64,000 bases of DNA from B33-G16 sp964611035 (GCA_964611035.1 CAZSWT010000006.1:1-64000), one strand, 5' to 3'; shown: positions 18,234-26,833, counted from the first letter of the stretch. The notes: a model not told the origin generated them from the sequence alone. A program made the numbers and translations.

Positions 18234-18263
18234 GTATTAAAATGAATAAAATAATGAGCCATT

Positions 18264-18791
18264 ATGAGCTTTAAATTGTCACCAGAATATGCCCTGCTCG
18301 GTATTCTCATGGCCGGCCCAAAACATGGTTATGAGATGCATATCTATTTCTCATCTCACATGGATCAATTCTGGCGCTTAAGTATGAGCCAGATCTATGC
18401 CTTATTGAAAAGGATGGAAAAAAATGGGGTGGTGATATCAAAGGAGAAATGGCAGGATAATAGGCCAGCAAAAAAGATATTTTCCATCACCCAAACAGGT
18501 AAAGAAGGGTTTCTAAATTGGATTTACTCTCCAGTCAATCATGTACGCAACCTGCGCATAGAATTTATGGCCAAGCTCTTTTTTATTAAGGAGCTTAAAT
18601 TAAAGAGAGCCACAGATATTATTGATAAACAGATCGAAATTTTGCAGGAAAAACTACATTTTATACAGCCTCCAAAAGAAAAGATTATGGATGAGTTTCA
18701 AAAAGCCCTTCATTCTTTTAAAATTGCCCAAACCACCTCTGCTATTGAGTGGCTAAAGGAATGTAAAACCCTTTTTTCTTGTAAATATTGA
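18264..18791 (+). CDS. PadR family transcriptional regulator
   Basis: A 175-residue regulator: an N-terminal winged helix (LSPEYALLGILMAGPKHGYEM, then SMSQIYALLKRMEKNGVV, and a wing with QDNRPAKKIFSITQTGKEGF) and a helical C-terminal dimerisation domain of the Vir_act_alpha_C kind. It lies between hyuA and an acyl-CoA dehydrogenase gene; PadR regulators often respond to phenolic acids or related ligands. The start codon has an in-frame conserved MSFK start shared with the broken paralogue at 20847. The palindrome 30 bp upstream is the presumed autoregulatory site. Confidence 0.92.
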   Translation: MSFKLSPEYALLGILMAGPKHGYEMHIYFSSHMDQFWRLSMSQIYALLKRMEKNGVVISKEKWQDNRPAKKIFSITQTGKEGFLNWIYSPVNHVRNLRIEFMAKLFFIKELKLKRATDIIDKQIEILQEKLHFIQPPKEKIMDEFQKALHSFKIAQTTSAIEWLKECKTLFSCKY

Positions 18792-18821
18792 GCCACTAAG
18801 TCCCTGGCCCAGACCCGCCTG

Positions 18822-18838
18822 TCCCGATATAATCGGGA
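18822..18838. repeat. Dispersed palindrome, copy 4
   Basis: TCCCGATATAATCGGGA, extended to GTCCCGATATAATCGGGAC at 18821-18839, and flanked by complementary CCTG and CAGG bases. It lies 30 bp after the PadR stop codon and might serve as a 3'-end structure. Confidence 0.75.
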
Positions 18839-19360
18839 CGGGCAGGCCTGGATCGTAAAGCATGCATATATAGACCTTGCTTGTGAAATATTACAACGAC
18901 CAAATTATTTTCCAACGATGTCGGGTCAGGGGGTCCGAGAAACAAAACGGGCATCGAAACCATACTCTGCTTAAGACAGCTGGAGGGAATAATTTTGACA
19001 TTTGACATTTGGGTTTTGTCATTTGAACTTTATTCATCCGGGCAATTTAAATATCTACCCAACCCGCATATCAAACTTTGGCCCATCCCGCTACAGCAGG
19101 ATGGTTTATAGTGTAAACAAAGGGGAATGTTGGTTCTAAATCAACTTTTGATATCTTTTGATAAGACTTGATTTAGCATCCATATCGTGGCAGATATTAA
19201 ATAAAGAAGGAATAGGTAAAAGTTAGTTGGCGAAATTAGAATGATTTCCACAGGTCACTGACATATTTCAGTTGTTTTAGGAACAATGTCCCTTTTTGCA
19301 TTGCGGGTACTGATCTTTGCTATGCACAAAATTTGTTAGAACTCATTGAGTAAGTGATAA

Positions 19361-19383
19361 GAATTGCTTGTTTAAAGCAATTC
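19361..19383. promoter_or_regulatory. Hairpin or operator ahead of the acyl-CoA dehydrogenase gene
   Basis: GAATTGCTT (19361-19369) and AAGCAATTC (19375-19383) form a perfect 9-bp inverted repeat around 5 bases, 53 bp before the start codon. It could be an operator or a leader hairpin. Confidence 0.4.
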
Positions 19384-19436
19384 ACCCACTAATTTTATAG
19401 AAAGGAAAGATACCAAACCTTGGTAAAGAAAAAAAT

Positions 19437-20600
19437 ATGCAAGATTTTGAACTCACTGAGGAACTCAGATCAACGCAAAATGTAGCAAGAACCTTTGCCA
19501 ACAAGGAAATTACCCCTTTTGCATCTGCTGACGAAAGGGCTCGTACATTTAAAAGGGAAACCATTACCAAGATGGGGGCATTAGGCTTTTTTGGTTGTTC
19601 CATATCCGATAGGTATGGGGGAAACAATATGGGTTTCATTGCACATGTTCTTGTCTGTGAGGAAATTGCCCGAGCGAGTTGCTCTCTCGGGGTCGCTTTT
19701 AATACACAAACGATGGGAACAGCAAGAACCATCCTTGAGTTTGGGACTGAAGAGCAGAAGAGGAAATATATACCTAAACTTGTAAGCGCCGAATGGCTTG
19801 GATGTCTTGCTGTCAGTGAGCCAGATGCTGGAAGTGATGCCGCTGCAATGACCACTACTGCGACTAAGGATGGCGGTCACTACATAATAAATGGAACCAA
19901 GACATGGATCAGCTTTGCTCAGGTCGCCGACATAGGGCTCACGTTCGCATACACTAATCCTGAACTAAGACATCACGGAATATCTGCATTTATAGTTGAC
20001 ATGAATACTCTGGGGATCTCTTTTTCTCCAGATTTAGAGAAGCTCGGATGGCGAGCAGCTCCCACCGCAGAGATTTTCTTCGATCATATCAGAGTGCCTC
20101 CCGATAACCTGCTTGGTGGAATAGGGCAAGGCTTTAAGATTATGATGAGATGTTTCGATAATATCCGTCTAACAGCAGCTGCACGTGCGGTAGGCAACTG
20201 CCAGGCCCTTATTGACGAGAGCGTCAAATACGCGACCCAACGGGTGCAATTCAATCGACAAATTAGTCAATTCCAGATGGTTCAAGAAGTCATTGCAAGA
20301 ATGGCGGTAGAAACCGAGGCAGCCAGATTGCTTACATATCGCTGCGCTCTCCAAAAGGATAAAGGCATGTTGAACAATACCCTAGAGACCTCAATGGCAA
20401 AGTATTTTGCGGCTGAGGCTGCCTCGAAAATAGCTGATGATGCCTTTAGAATAATGGGGGCATATGGCTGTTCCGGGCAAAACCCCGTAGGAAGGTTCCT
20501 CCGTGATGCTAAGATGCATCAGATCGTTGATGGGCCATCAAACATACATAAACTAATTATAAGCAACGACGTCCTGGGTCATAAAAAGGCTAATCGTTAG
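19437..20600 (+). CDS. Acyl-CoA dehydrogenase with Asp at the usual catalytic Glu position
   Basis: A 387-residue FAD-dependent acyl-CoA dehydrogenase with all three family domains. Seen: GCLAVSEPDAGSDAAAM, the TKTWIS flavin segment, the middle beta domain, and a C-terminal helical domain ending in DAFRIMGAYGCS and IVDGPSNIHKLIISND. In most members the motif at this last position is YEGT, with Glu as the base; here Asp365 takes its place. Asp at this site is known, as I recall, from alicyclic acyl-CoA dehydrogenases such as cyclohexanecarboxyl-CoA dehydrogenase of benzoate degraders. This fits a locus rich in CoA ligase and aromatic-type genes. The gene is alone on its transcript between two PadR genes. 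Confidence 0.92.
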   Translation: MQDFELTEELRSTQNVARTFANKEITPFASADERARTFKRETITKMGALGFFGCSISDRYGGNNMGFIAHVLVCEEIARASCSLGVAFNTQTMGTARTILEFGTEEQKRKYIPKLVSAEWLGCLAVSEPDAGSDAAAMTTTATKDGGHYIINGTKTWISFAQVADIGLTFAYTNPELRHHGISAFIVDMNTLGISFSPDLEKLGWRAAPTAEIFFDHIRVPPDNLLGGIGQGFKIMMRCFDNIRLTAAARAVGNCQALIDESVKYATQRVQFNRQISQFQMVQEVIARMAVETEAARLLTYRCALQKDKGMLNNTLETSMAKYFAAEAASKIADDAFRIMGAYGCSGQNPVGRFLRDAKMHQIVDGPSNIHKLIISNDVLGHKKANR

Positions 20601-20799
20601 ATAGTCAGATTTGGATCAATTACTTCATTTGTCAAGAGGAAAGGCCTGACCTCAAAAAATGCCAAGGGTAAACAGGTTGTTGCCGAAATTCCTTTTGGTT
20701 TGGGCAACAGTTTGTAAAAACTTAATCCCCTTCAGGTATCCAGAGCAGGGAGATCGGTGATTAAAAATAAGTAACGAGTAGTAGATGTTTATTGAAATC

Positions 20800-20816
20800 T
20801 ATTCCAATTTGGAATA
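20800..20816. promoter_or_regulatory. Candidate PadR operator, copy 2
   Basis: TATTCCAATTTGGAATA, identical to 18217-18233; identity extends over 27 bp (20790-20816). It lies 30 bp upstream of the truncated PadR gene and may also set expression of the ABC transporter operon behind it. Confidence 0.6.
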
Positions 20817-20846
20817 TTTTAAAAAGGAATAAAATATCTGCCCAAT

Positions 20847-21044
20847 ATGAGCTTTAAATCATCACCAGAATATGCCTTGCTTGGGGTTCTCATGGCAGGG
20901 CCAAAACATGGTTATGAAATTCATAGCTACTTTTCATCCAAAATGAACCAATTCTGGCATCTAAGCATAAACCAGATGTATGCCTTATTGAATTTGAAAA
21001 TATCCATGGTCTGGAAATTCATGCAGAACCACCTTAAGAGATAG
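20847..21044 (+). pseudogene. Truncated PadR regulator paralogue
   Basis: 65 codons. Residues 1-48 repeat the DNA-binding start of the PadR protein at 18264 with few changes (SSPEYALLGVLMAGPKHGYE and the MYALLN recognition helix), then diverge abruptly after YALL into LKISMVWKFMQNHLKR and a stop. The wing and the whole dimerisation domain are missing, so it is unlikely to work as a regulator. The upstream 27 bp are shared with the intact copy, which points to a segmental duplication followed by deletion. Sequence 21045-21104 has open frames but nothing I recognise. Confidence 0.75.
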
Positions 21045-21104
21045 CGGTGAGCATTATGGCCGAGATTATTACAACAGAAGAGAAAGGGAGCTTATAGGCA
21101 AGAC

Positions 21105-22187
21105 GTGGGAAGTTTACGTGTAGAGAAGATGGGAAAATTTAAACTAAGGGGGTTTCTTATAAAGGTATTCTTAAAGGTATTATTTGCTTTACTGCTATTA
21201 GTAACTCTATTTGTCCCTTCGGTGGAAAGTGGCAGTCTTTTCAGGAAGGGAAGAGGGGAGACCATCCATATGGCGGTGGAGTTTGTAGACCATGCTGCCA
21301 GCGCCCACATAGCGAAAAGCAAAGGCTGGTTTAAAGCTAATGGCTTAGACGTTACCGCTTTTGATAACTACATAACCGGTATGGCCCTGGCCGCTGCCCT
21401 GACCCGAGGCGACATCAATGTAGCCTACGTCTGCATGATACCGGCAATAAGTGCCTATGCTAATGGCAAAGTGCCAATAAAGGTTGTTGCAGGAACACAT
21501 AAATATGGCTATGGATTGCTTGTTAATCCGAATAAGGTAAAAGCAGTCAAGGATTTAGAAAAGCCAGATGTTCGCCTGGCCTGCCCGCGGGAGGGAAGTC
21601 CGACAGATTCAGTAATGCATAAGATGATAGAAAAATATAGACTTGATACGGATACGATACTAAAAAAAGTTCGTCGCATGCCTCCGCCTAAGGTGCTTCT
21701 AGCCCTCAAGATGGGGCAAATAGACGCAGGTTTTTGCTGTGAGCAGTTCCCCACAATGGGCGAGGAATTAGGGTTCAAGGTGTTCCTGACAGCACAGGAC
21801 GTCTGGCCTCAGATGCAAGGGAGCGTTCTAATAGTTAGGGATGCCCTTATAAAAGACAATCCGGAGATAGTTAAAAAGCTGGTAAAGATAACAGAGCGAG
21901 GAATCCAATATATTCATGAACGTCCGGAAGATGCAGCTACAATTGCGGCCGGAGCATTAACGGTTGCTGGAAAAAAGGTGTTGCCCCTGAAGATAGGAAA
22001 AATAGCCAGCGGACTGGAGATTACCCCACAGGTTATATTAAGATCATTGACTACCAGAATGGAATGTACCACCGATATTGATCCGGTGCAGGTGCAGAAA
22101 AGCATCGATTATATGACAAAATTAGGCTACATAAAATGGTTTAAGGCGGAGGAAATTTTGGATTTGAGGTTTCTGCACAATGAATAA
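21105..22187 (+). CDS. ABC transporter substrate-binding protein (NitT/TauT-like)
   Basis: A 360-residue periplasmic binding protein with a signal or anchor sequence (FLIKVFLKVLFALLLLVTLF). The mature part has the NMT1/SsuA-type layout: MAVEFVDHAASAHIAKSKGW, a TRGDINVAYV segment, PREGSPTDSVMHKM, and GQIDAGFCCEQFP. This family binds sulfonates, nitrate, thiamine precursors or other small ligands; it is not ModA-like. Start choices are GTG 21105 and ATG 21129; neither has a good ribosome site. Its 3' end overlaps the permease gene by 8 bp, so the importer genes are translationally coupled. Confidence 0.9.
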   Translation: MGSLRVEKMGKFKLRGFLIKVFLKVLFALLLLVTLFVPSVESGSLFRKGRGETIHMAVEFVDHAASAHIAKSKGWFKANGLDVTAFDNYITGMALAAALTRGDINVAYVCMIPAISAYANGKVPIKVVAGTHKYGYGLLVNPNKVKAVKDLEKPDVRLACPREGSPTDSVMHKMIEKYRLDTDTILKKVRRMPPPKVLLALKMGQIDAGFCCEQFPTMGEELGFKVFLTAQDVWPQMQGSVLIVRDALIKDNPEIVKKLVKITERGIQYIHERPEDAATIAAGALTVAGKKVLPLKIGKIASGLEITPQVILRSLTTRMECTTDIDPVQVQKSIDYMTKLGYIKWFKAEEILDLRFLHNE

Positions 22188-22941
22188 GTTTAATTGGCTA
22201 AAGCCCCAGTGGAGTATTTTACCAGTAGTAGTGTTTTTTGGAGTGTGGGAAGTTGTCGCCAGATTCAGGATAATTCCCGGGCATTTCTTTTTCCCCCCTT
22301 TTACTACTGTTGTACAGGAATTCTATCATTTGACAGCCAACGGGGTGTTAGTGGATAATTTTTTTAGCAGTTTGATTAGGGTATTGATCGGCTTTTCCAC
22401 CGGCTCCATTGCAGGCATAGCAATGGGGACCTTGATGGGTTATAAGGAAAATATAGATAAAACACTTCATCCTATAATTAGTCTGCTCTATCCTATTCCT
22501 GCCCTGGGTTGGCTGCCCATTCTGATGCTGTGGTTTGGAATAGGTGAGCTGCTTCCCATCATAATAATATTTATCTGCTCATTTTTCCCGGTGCTTTATA
22601 ATACCGTCACCGGTATCAAAACGGTAGATAGAAATCTTATCAAGGTTGCAAAGACCTTAGGGGCATCTGAAAGAAATATTTTGACTACAATAGCCTTGCC
22701 TCTCGCCCTTCCAAACATATTTACCGGTTTGAGATTGGAGGCGGGGATGGCCTGGCGGACAATTATAGCCGCTGAAATGGTGGCTATTCCTACTGGTATT
22801 GGGGCGTTACTTATGAGGGCAGAGAGTTTAATCCGTATAGATATTGTCATAGTATGTTTGATAGTCCTGGCGGGTATGTGCCTCTCGTTTGAACAGTTCT
22901 TTATATATATGGAGCACAGATTAACTGGAAAATGGAGATAA
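22180..22941 (+). CDS. ABC transporter permease (SsuC/TauC-like)
   Basis: A 253-residue inner-membrane permease with about six transmembrane helices. The EAA-loop that contacts the ATPase is seen as KVAKTLGASERNILTTIALP, and GMAWRTIIAAEMV follows as in SsuC/TauC. Length is normal. Overlap with the preceding gene and a one-base gap to the ATPase gene show a tight operon. Confidence 0.94.
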   Translation: MNKFNWLKPQWSILPVVVFFGVWEVVARFRIIPGHFFFPPFTTVVQEFYHLTANGVLVDNFFSSLIRVLIGFSTGSIAGIAMGTLMGYKENIDKTLHPIISLLYPIPALGWLPILMLWFGIGELLPIIIIFICSFFPVLYNTVTGIKTVDRNLIKVAKTLGASERNILTTIALPLALPNIFTGLRLEAGMAWRTIIAAEMVAIPTGIGALLMRAESLIRIDIVIVCLIVLAGMCLSFEQFFIYMEHRLTGKWR

Positions 22942-22942
22942 T

Positions 22943-23986
22943 ATGCCAACCATAGAGCTCAGGAATGTTAGCAATTTTATCTGTCGAAATATAAGCTTAA
23001 AGATATTGAATGGCGAGCTTTTGGTGCTTCTGGGGCCTACAGGCGCTGGCAAGACCACCCTGCTAAATATTATCTCCGGTTTAACCCCATATGAAGGATC
23101 AATACTCTTAGATGGTAAGCCTATAGATAAAAGACCAATTAGCAGGAGGGGAATTGGTTATCTATTCCAAGACCTGGCATTGTTCCCCCATCTAAATGTA
23201 AGATCCAATATTATCTATGGATTATTGATCAAAAAATTGGGGCAAGATCAGATTGAGGATAGATTAAATGAAATGTGCAACTTGCTAAACATAAGCCATC
23301 TTATGGGTAGATACTCCAAAGACCTGAGCGGTGGGGAGAAGCAGAGGGTAGCCCTGGCCAGGGCAATTGCTCCTTCTCCACGCATACTCATGCTGGATGA
23401 GCCTTTTAATAGCCTTGATGTGAAGACCAGGAAATACCTTAGGATCGAGTTTAGAAATATAATAAAAAAACTCGGCATCACAACAATCTTTGTGACCCAT
23501 GATTTTAAGGAGGCTGAAGAGATGGGTGATCGCCTCGCTGTTATTGAGTCGGGTAGACTGGAACAAGTTGCAACGCCGCAAGTGATCTTCTTTAGTCCCA
23601 ATGGGTATAAGGTGGCAGATTTTTTGGGAGCGCCAAACATCTTTGATTGTGATAACTACGAGATCTTAGATAATGGTCTCGTTAAGGCAAGCTGCGAAGG
23701 GCTTACGATAACAACGGTGTGGGATGGAGAAAAGATCAACAAGATTGCAATCTCTCCCGATGATATCTATGTTAGTGGAAATGAGCCCCCCGGTCCTTCA
23801 ATCAATAGATTCAAAGGGACTATCGTGGAAGAAATTTCTCATAATTCAGTTGTTAACATTACGATAAAAACAAAAAGCAAAGAAATCTTTGCAAGGATAA
23901 GGAAGGAAGATTTCATTTCCGAGAATCTCGGTGCAGGAAGTGATGTCTTTTTTATATTGCCTCTAAGAAACCTGAGAGGAGTATAG
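22943..23986 (+). CDS. ABC transporter ATP-binding protein with C-terminal TOBE-like domain
   Basis: A 347-residue ATPase. Motifs: Walker A GPTGAGKT (31-38), Q-loop FQDLALFPH, signature LSGGEKQR (128-135), Walker B RILMLDEPF and the H-loop VTHD. After the nucleotide-binding domain there is an extension of about 120 residues with ISPDDIYVSG and a FKGTIVEEISHNSVVNITI segment, which looks like the TOBE regulatory domain of molybdate, tungstate or sulfate importers (ModC/WtpC/CysA). NitT/TauT-type ATPases usually lack it. The mix suggests an oxyanion or metal-linked substrate. The MocA-like gene starts at the base after its stop codon. Confidence 0.93.
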   Translation: MPTIELRNVSNFICRNISLKILNGELLVLLGPTGAGKTTLLNIISGLTPYEGSILLDGKPIDKRPISRRGIGYLFQDLALFPHLNVRSNIIYGLLIKKLGQDQIEDRLNEMCNLLNISHLMGRYSKDLSGGEKQRVALARAIAPSPRILMLDEPFNSLDVKTRKYLRIEFRNIIKKLGITTIFVTHDFKEAEEMGDRLAVIESGRLEQVATPQVIFFSPNGYKVADFLGAPNIFDCDNYEILDNGLVKASCEGLTITTVWDGEKINKIAISPDDIYVSGNEPPGPSINRFKGTIVEEISHNSVVNITIKTKSKEIFARIRKEDFISENLGAGSDVFFILPLRNLRGV

Positions 23987-24658
23987 ATGGCATACATTAC
24001 CGGCATCCTGTTAGGAGCAGGTAGTTCTGAGCGTTTTGGCTCTGAGAAGTTACTCACTCTTCTTCCATCTGGGGAGACGCTTTTAGAAAGGGGCCTTGGT
24101 ATTCATCTACAAAGCCAAATTTTACCGTTGATAGTTGTAGTTTCACCAAGTCTTGGAAAAATTATCAAGCAGAAAACAGAGATATTTTCATTTTCCAGGT
24201 TAAGAATTGGAAAAAGGTTTGATACATGGCATGCCTTCTCATGCAAATGGGGAGGTGGACGCCTGATCATTAATGAAAATTTCCATAAAGGGATGTCTTC
24301 TTCCATTAAAAAGGGAGTGGGCTGTCTGACAGATAAAGAGAAGGCGGGCGGGCTTGTGGTTTCTCTTGCAGATCTACCTCTTCTAACCTCGGAAACAATC
24401 AACTTTCTTATTAACAAGTCCCTCGACGAAAGAATAGGATTTCTTCTTCCTGTTTTCAATGACATTCCAGGCCATCCAGTAATTGTCGATTTCAATCGAT
24501 TCAAGAATGATATTGCCAAGCTCAGAGGAGATGTCGGTCTAAGGTCTCTCCTCAAAAAATACCCAAAAGCGGTAAAAAAAATACCATGGCAGGATGATTC
24601 AGTTATATGGGATATTGATACTCCCAAGGATCTCAAACGATTGGAAGTAATTAACTGA
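23987..24658 (+). CDS. MocA-like nucleotidyltransferase (molybdenum cofactor cytidylyltransferase family)
   Basis: A 223-residue NTP-transferase of the MobA/MocA group. The nucleotide loop is LLGAGSSERFGSEKLL at the N-terminus, and SLADLPLLTSETINFL and GHPVIVD are typical of MocA, which joins CMP to molybdopterin for xanthine-dehydrogenase-family enzymes. A MobA-type GMP function cannot be ruled out. It follows the TOBE-bearing ATPase gene with no gap and precedes the MoeA-like gene. The hydroxylase at 3.6-7.4 kb is an obvious possible client. Confidence 0.85.
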   Translation: MAYITGILLGAGSSERFGSEKLLTLLPSGETLLERGLGIHLQSQILPLIVVVSPSLGKIIKQKTEIFSFSRLRIGKRFDTWHAFSCKWGGGRLIINENFHKGMSSSIKKGVGCLTDKEKAGGLVVSLADLPLLTSETINFLINKSLDERIGFLLPVFNDIPGHPVIVDFNRFKNDIAKLRGDVGLRSLLKKYPKAVKKIPWQDDSVIWDIDTPKDLKRLEVIN

Positions 24659-24703
24659 TTCATTCAAAAAAATTCTGTGAGTTACATATCAAGGTGCGTG
24701 CTT

Positions 24704-25726
24704 ATGATTAAATTATCAATCGAGAAGGCTATTGGAAAACCCCTGGCCCATGACATCACACGGATTATTCCAGGAAAATCAAAGGGGCCTGCCTTTAAAA
24801 AGGGTCATATCCTAACTGCAGACGATCTTCCTGTCTTAAGGGATATGGGCAAGAGCAATGTGTATGTTTTTGACCCTGACAAAGGCTATCTTCATGAGGA
24901 TAATGCCGCTGAGGCCTTGGCTAAGGCCTTTCAAAAAAAATGGTTTACCCTTGAAGGTCCGAGCGAGGGAAGGTTTAATGTTAAGGCCCGGATTAATGGT
25001 CTACTTAAGATTAATCTTAGCCTGCTAACATCTATTAACCAGACTGAAACAATCATCTGCTCTACCATTCATCAAAATACTGTGTGTTTTAAGGGTATGG
25101 CAGTGGCAGCTACCAGAATTATACCAGTTACCATAGAGGAGTCCGAATTCTGGCCAATAGTAGAAGAAATCAAAAATAAGGGCCCTCTTTTAAGGCTTCT
25201 TCCATTCTCAAGAAAGCAAGTTGGGGTAGTAGCTACAGGAGAAGAGGTTTCCTCCGGCAGGGTTAAAGACTATTCTTTAGATATCATATCACCCAAGGTT
25301 CAATCCCTTGGTGGAAAAATTCTATCACACCAAATTTGCCCTGATGAAAAGAAAGCAATATCTCGCGCAATAAGGCAGATGGCAAAAGATAATTGTGATG
25401 TCATTATTACCACCGGTGGCCTTTCCGTGGATGCAGATGATGTTACCCTTGATGGAATTATCTCTTCAGGCGCTAAACTTATATCCTATGGATCTCCTAT
25501 TCTTCCGGGGGCTATGTTTGCTCTTGCCTATATTGGAGATATTCCTATTCTTGGTATACCTGCCGCGCTTTTCTATTACAAGACCACCGTGCTTGATATC
25601 TTTCTTCCAAGGGCCATGTCCGGAGACACGGTTACCAGAGAGGATATTGTTGGCCTGGGCCACGGTGGACTATGCCTGAATTGCTCAAAATGTACGTATC
25701 CAATCTGCCCATTTGGAAAGGGATGA
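24704..25726 (+). CDS. Molybdopterin-binding protein, MoeA/MoaB-like, with cysteine-rich tail
   Basis: About 340 residues. The N-terminal part (SIEKAIGKPLAHDITRI and GPAFKKGH) is MoeA-like, and the core has the MoCF_biosynth fold: VGVVATGEEVSSGRVKD, IITTGGLSVDADDVT, and GSPILPGAMFALAYIG. The C-terminus ends in a four-cysteine motif, CLNCSKCTYPICPFGKG (C-x2-C-x2-C-x4-C), suited to binding a metal or cluster. The frame opens at GTG 24677, but ATG 24704 gives the usual family start. Likely role: molybdenum or tungsten insertion, or molybdopterin handling, for the same system as the MocA-like gene. Confidence 0.87.
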   Translation: MIKLSIEKAIGKPLAHDITRIIPGKSKGPAFKKGHILTADDLPVLRDMGKSNVYVFDPDKGYLHEDNAAEALAKAFQKKWFTLEGPSEGRFNVKARINGLLKINLSLLTSINQTETIICSTIHQNTVCFKGMAVAATRIIPVTIEESEFWPIVEEIKNKGPLLRLLPFSRKQVGVVATGEEVSSGRVKDYSLDIISPKVQSLGGKILSHQICPDEKKAISRAIRQMAKDNCDVIITTGGLSVDADDVTLDGIISSGAKLISYGSPILPGAMFALAYIGDIPILGIPAALFYYKTTVLDIFLPRAMSGDTVTREDIVGLGHGGLCLNCSKCTYPICPFGKG

Positions 25727-26102
25727 TAATATATCAGTTTATATGAAAGTGCCTAAAGTGAGCTTAAGTGCCCGCCCGCCTCGCAAGCGAGAGCGTTGCG
25801 GGCAGGCCTAAAGTGCCTAAAGTTAACTCCTTTAATACTCAACGACTTAACCATTTGACCACTCAACTACTTTCATCCTTCGTTGTAGCCGAAAGGCCAT
25901 GAGTGTTCATCAAAAAACACATATATCTAATTATTAAAAATGACAAATGACAAACTTCAAATCAAATCCAAATTACCAAATGTAAAAAATACTGATCGAT
26001 GTAAAATATTTTGAACTTTGAGCTTTGACATTCATTTGACATTTGAGCTTTGACATTTGAATTTTAATATATGCAAATATTTGAGTGAAATAATGTGAAA
26101 TA
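25727..26102. repeat. Intergenic cluster of short dispersed repeats
   Basis: 376 bp without a gene. Holds AAGTGCCTAAAGT units at 25747-25761 and 25811-25825 flanking a stem (CGCCCGCCTCGCAAGCGAG with a TTGCGGGCAGGC arm), then runs of TGACAAATGACAAA and TTTGACATTTGAGCTTTGAC at about 25940-26065. Similar TTTGACATTTG text is found near 19000. These look like spreading intergenic repeats, not regulatory sites. Confidence 0.65.
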
Positions 26103-26825
26103 ATGGGTATTCTTTTAAATAGATTTATAAAAGAGATGCGGAACCTTATTTTCCAACATGCCCTTGAAAATGAAATGGTTTCTGTTTTTGCACGGCCTCT
26201 AACGCCTGAGGAAGCTATAGGCAACCCAGTTCACAACGATTATCCGTTGCTAAAGGGGAAAGAGCGGATAATGCAGGCGGTCTTTCAAGGTGTTAAGGGC
26301 CATGCATACTCCGATCATACCGGAAATTTTTCTGGGAGTCTCTCTCAGGTAATTAATCTCCCCATGGATTCCAATTTTCACAGGGCCCTTTTTGTAGCCA
26401 CTGCCAACGCTGTGTTAAGAAAAATAGGGATAATCAAGAAGAGCTGTCACTGCAAAGACGAGGATCCAGTGACATGTGCTACGTATCTAAAAGATGTCCT
26501 TTTACCCTTCTCACCTAAAAGGATAGGGATGATAGGACATCAACCACGCTTACTTGAGGAAGTATCCCGTAATTTTGAGGCAAGGATCTGTGACAGAGAT
26601 CCTGAAAATATCGGGACCGTTAAATCAGGCGTAATGGTTGAGGATCCAGAGGCATACAAAGAAATCAAAAAATGGGCAGATCTTATTCTTGCCACAGGGA
26701 CAACCCTGGTTAATGATACCATAGATAATTTTACAGGATATGTTCCTTTAATCTTTTACGGGATAACAATAAGCGGCGCAGCTAAACTTTTAAACTTAAA
26801 CCATTTCTGCCCTCTGGGAAGGTGA
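26103..26825 (+). CDS. DUF364 family protein (putative heavy-metal chelation domain)
   Basis: A 240-residue Rossmann-like protein. KRIGMIGHQPRLLEEVS with CDRDPENIG looks like the nucleotide or ligand loop of the DUF364 fold, and LILATGTTLVNDTIDNF and PLIFYGITISGAAKLL follow. SCHCKDEDPVTC (three cysteines) and the tail LNHFCPLGR supply possible metal ligands. Its molecular function is unknown; relatives are often near molybdenum, tungsten or other metal importers. It follows the MoeA-like gene after a repeat-filled gap. Confidence 0.82.
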   Translation: MGILLNRFIKEMRNLIFQHALENEMVSVFARPLTPEEAIGNPVHNDYPLLKGKERIMQAVFQGVKGHAYSDHTGNFSGSLSQVINLPMDSNFHRALFVATANAVLRKIGIIKKSCHCKDEDPVTCATYLKDVLLPFSPKRIGMIGHQPRLLEEVSRNFEARICDRDPENIGTVKSGVMVEDPEAYKEIKKWADLILATGTTLVNDTIDNFTGYVPLIFYGITISGAAKLLNLNHFCPLGR

Positions 26826-26833
26826 ATGCAGGC

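Larger units (their letters stand above)
17894..18263. other. Intergenic region between hyuA and the PadR gene (divergent)
   Basis: 370 bp holding a 152-bp inverted-repeat element (18026-18177) and the conserved palindrome at 18217-18233. No coding frame is supported. Confidence 0.6.
18792..19436. other. 645-bp intergenic region before the acyl-CoA dehydrogenase gene
   Basis: No supported gene. It contains a dispersed palindrome (18822-18838) inside a wider stem (CCTGTCCCGAT with ATCGGGACGGGCAGG), a TTTGACATTTG-type short repeat around 18994-19030 also seen at 26020-26065, the small hairpin CATCCCGCTACAGCAGGATG near 19085, and the hairpin at 19361-19383. Confidence 0.6.
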
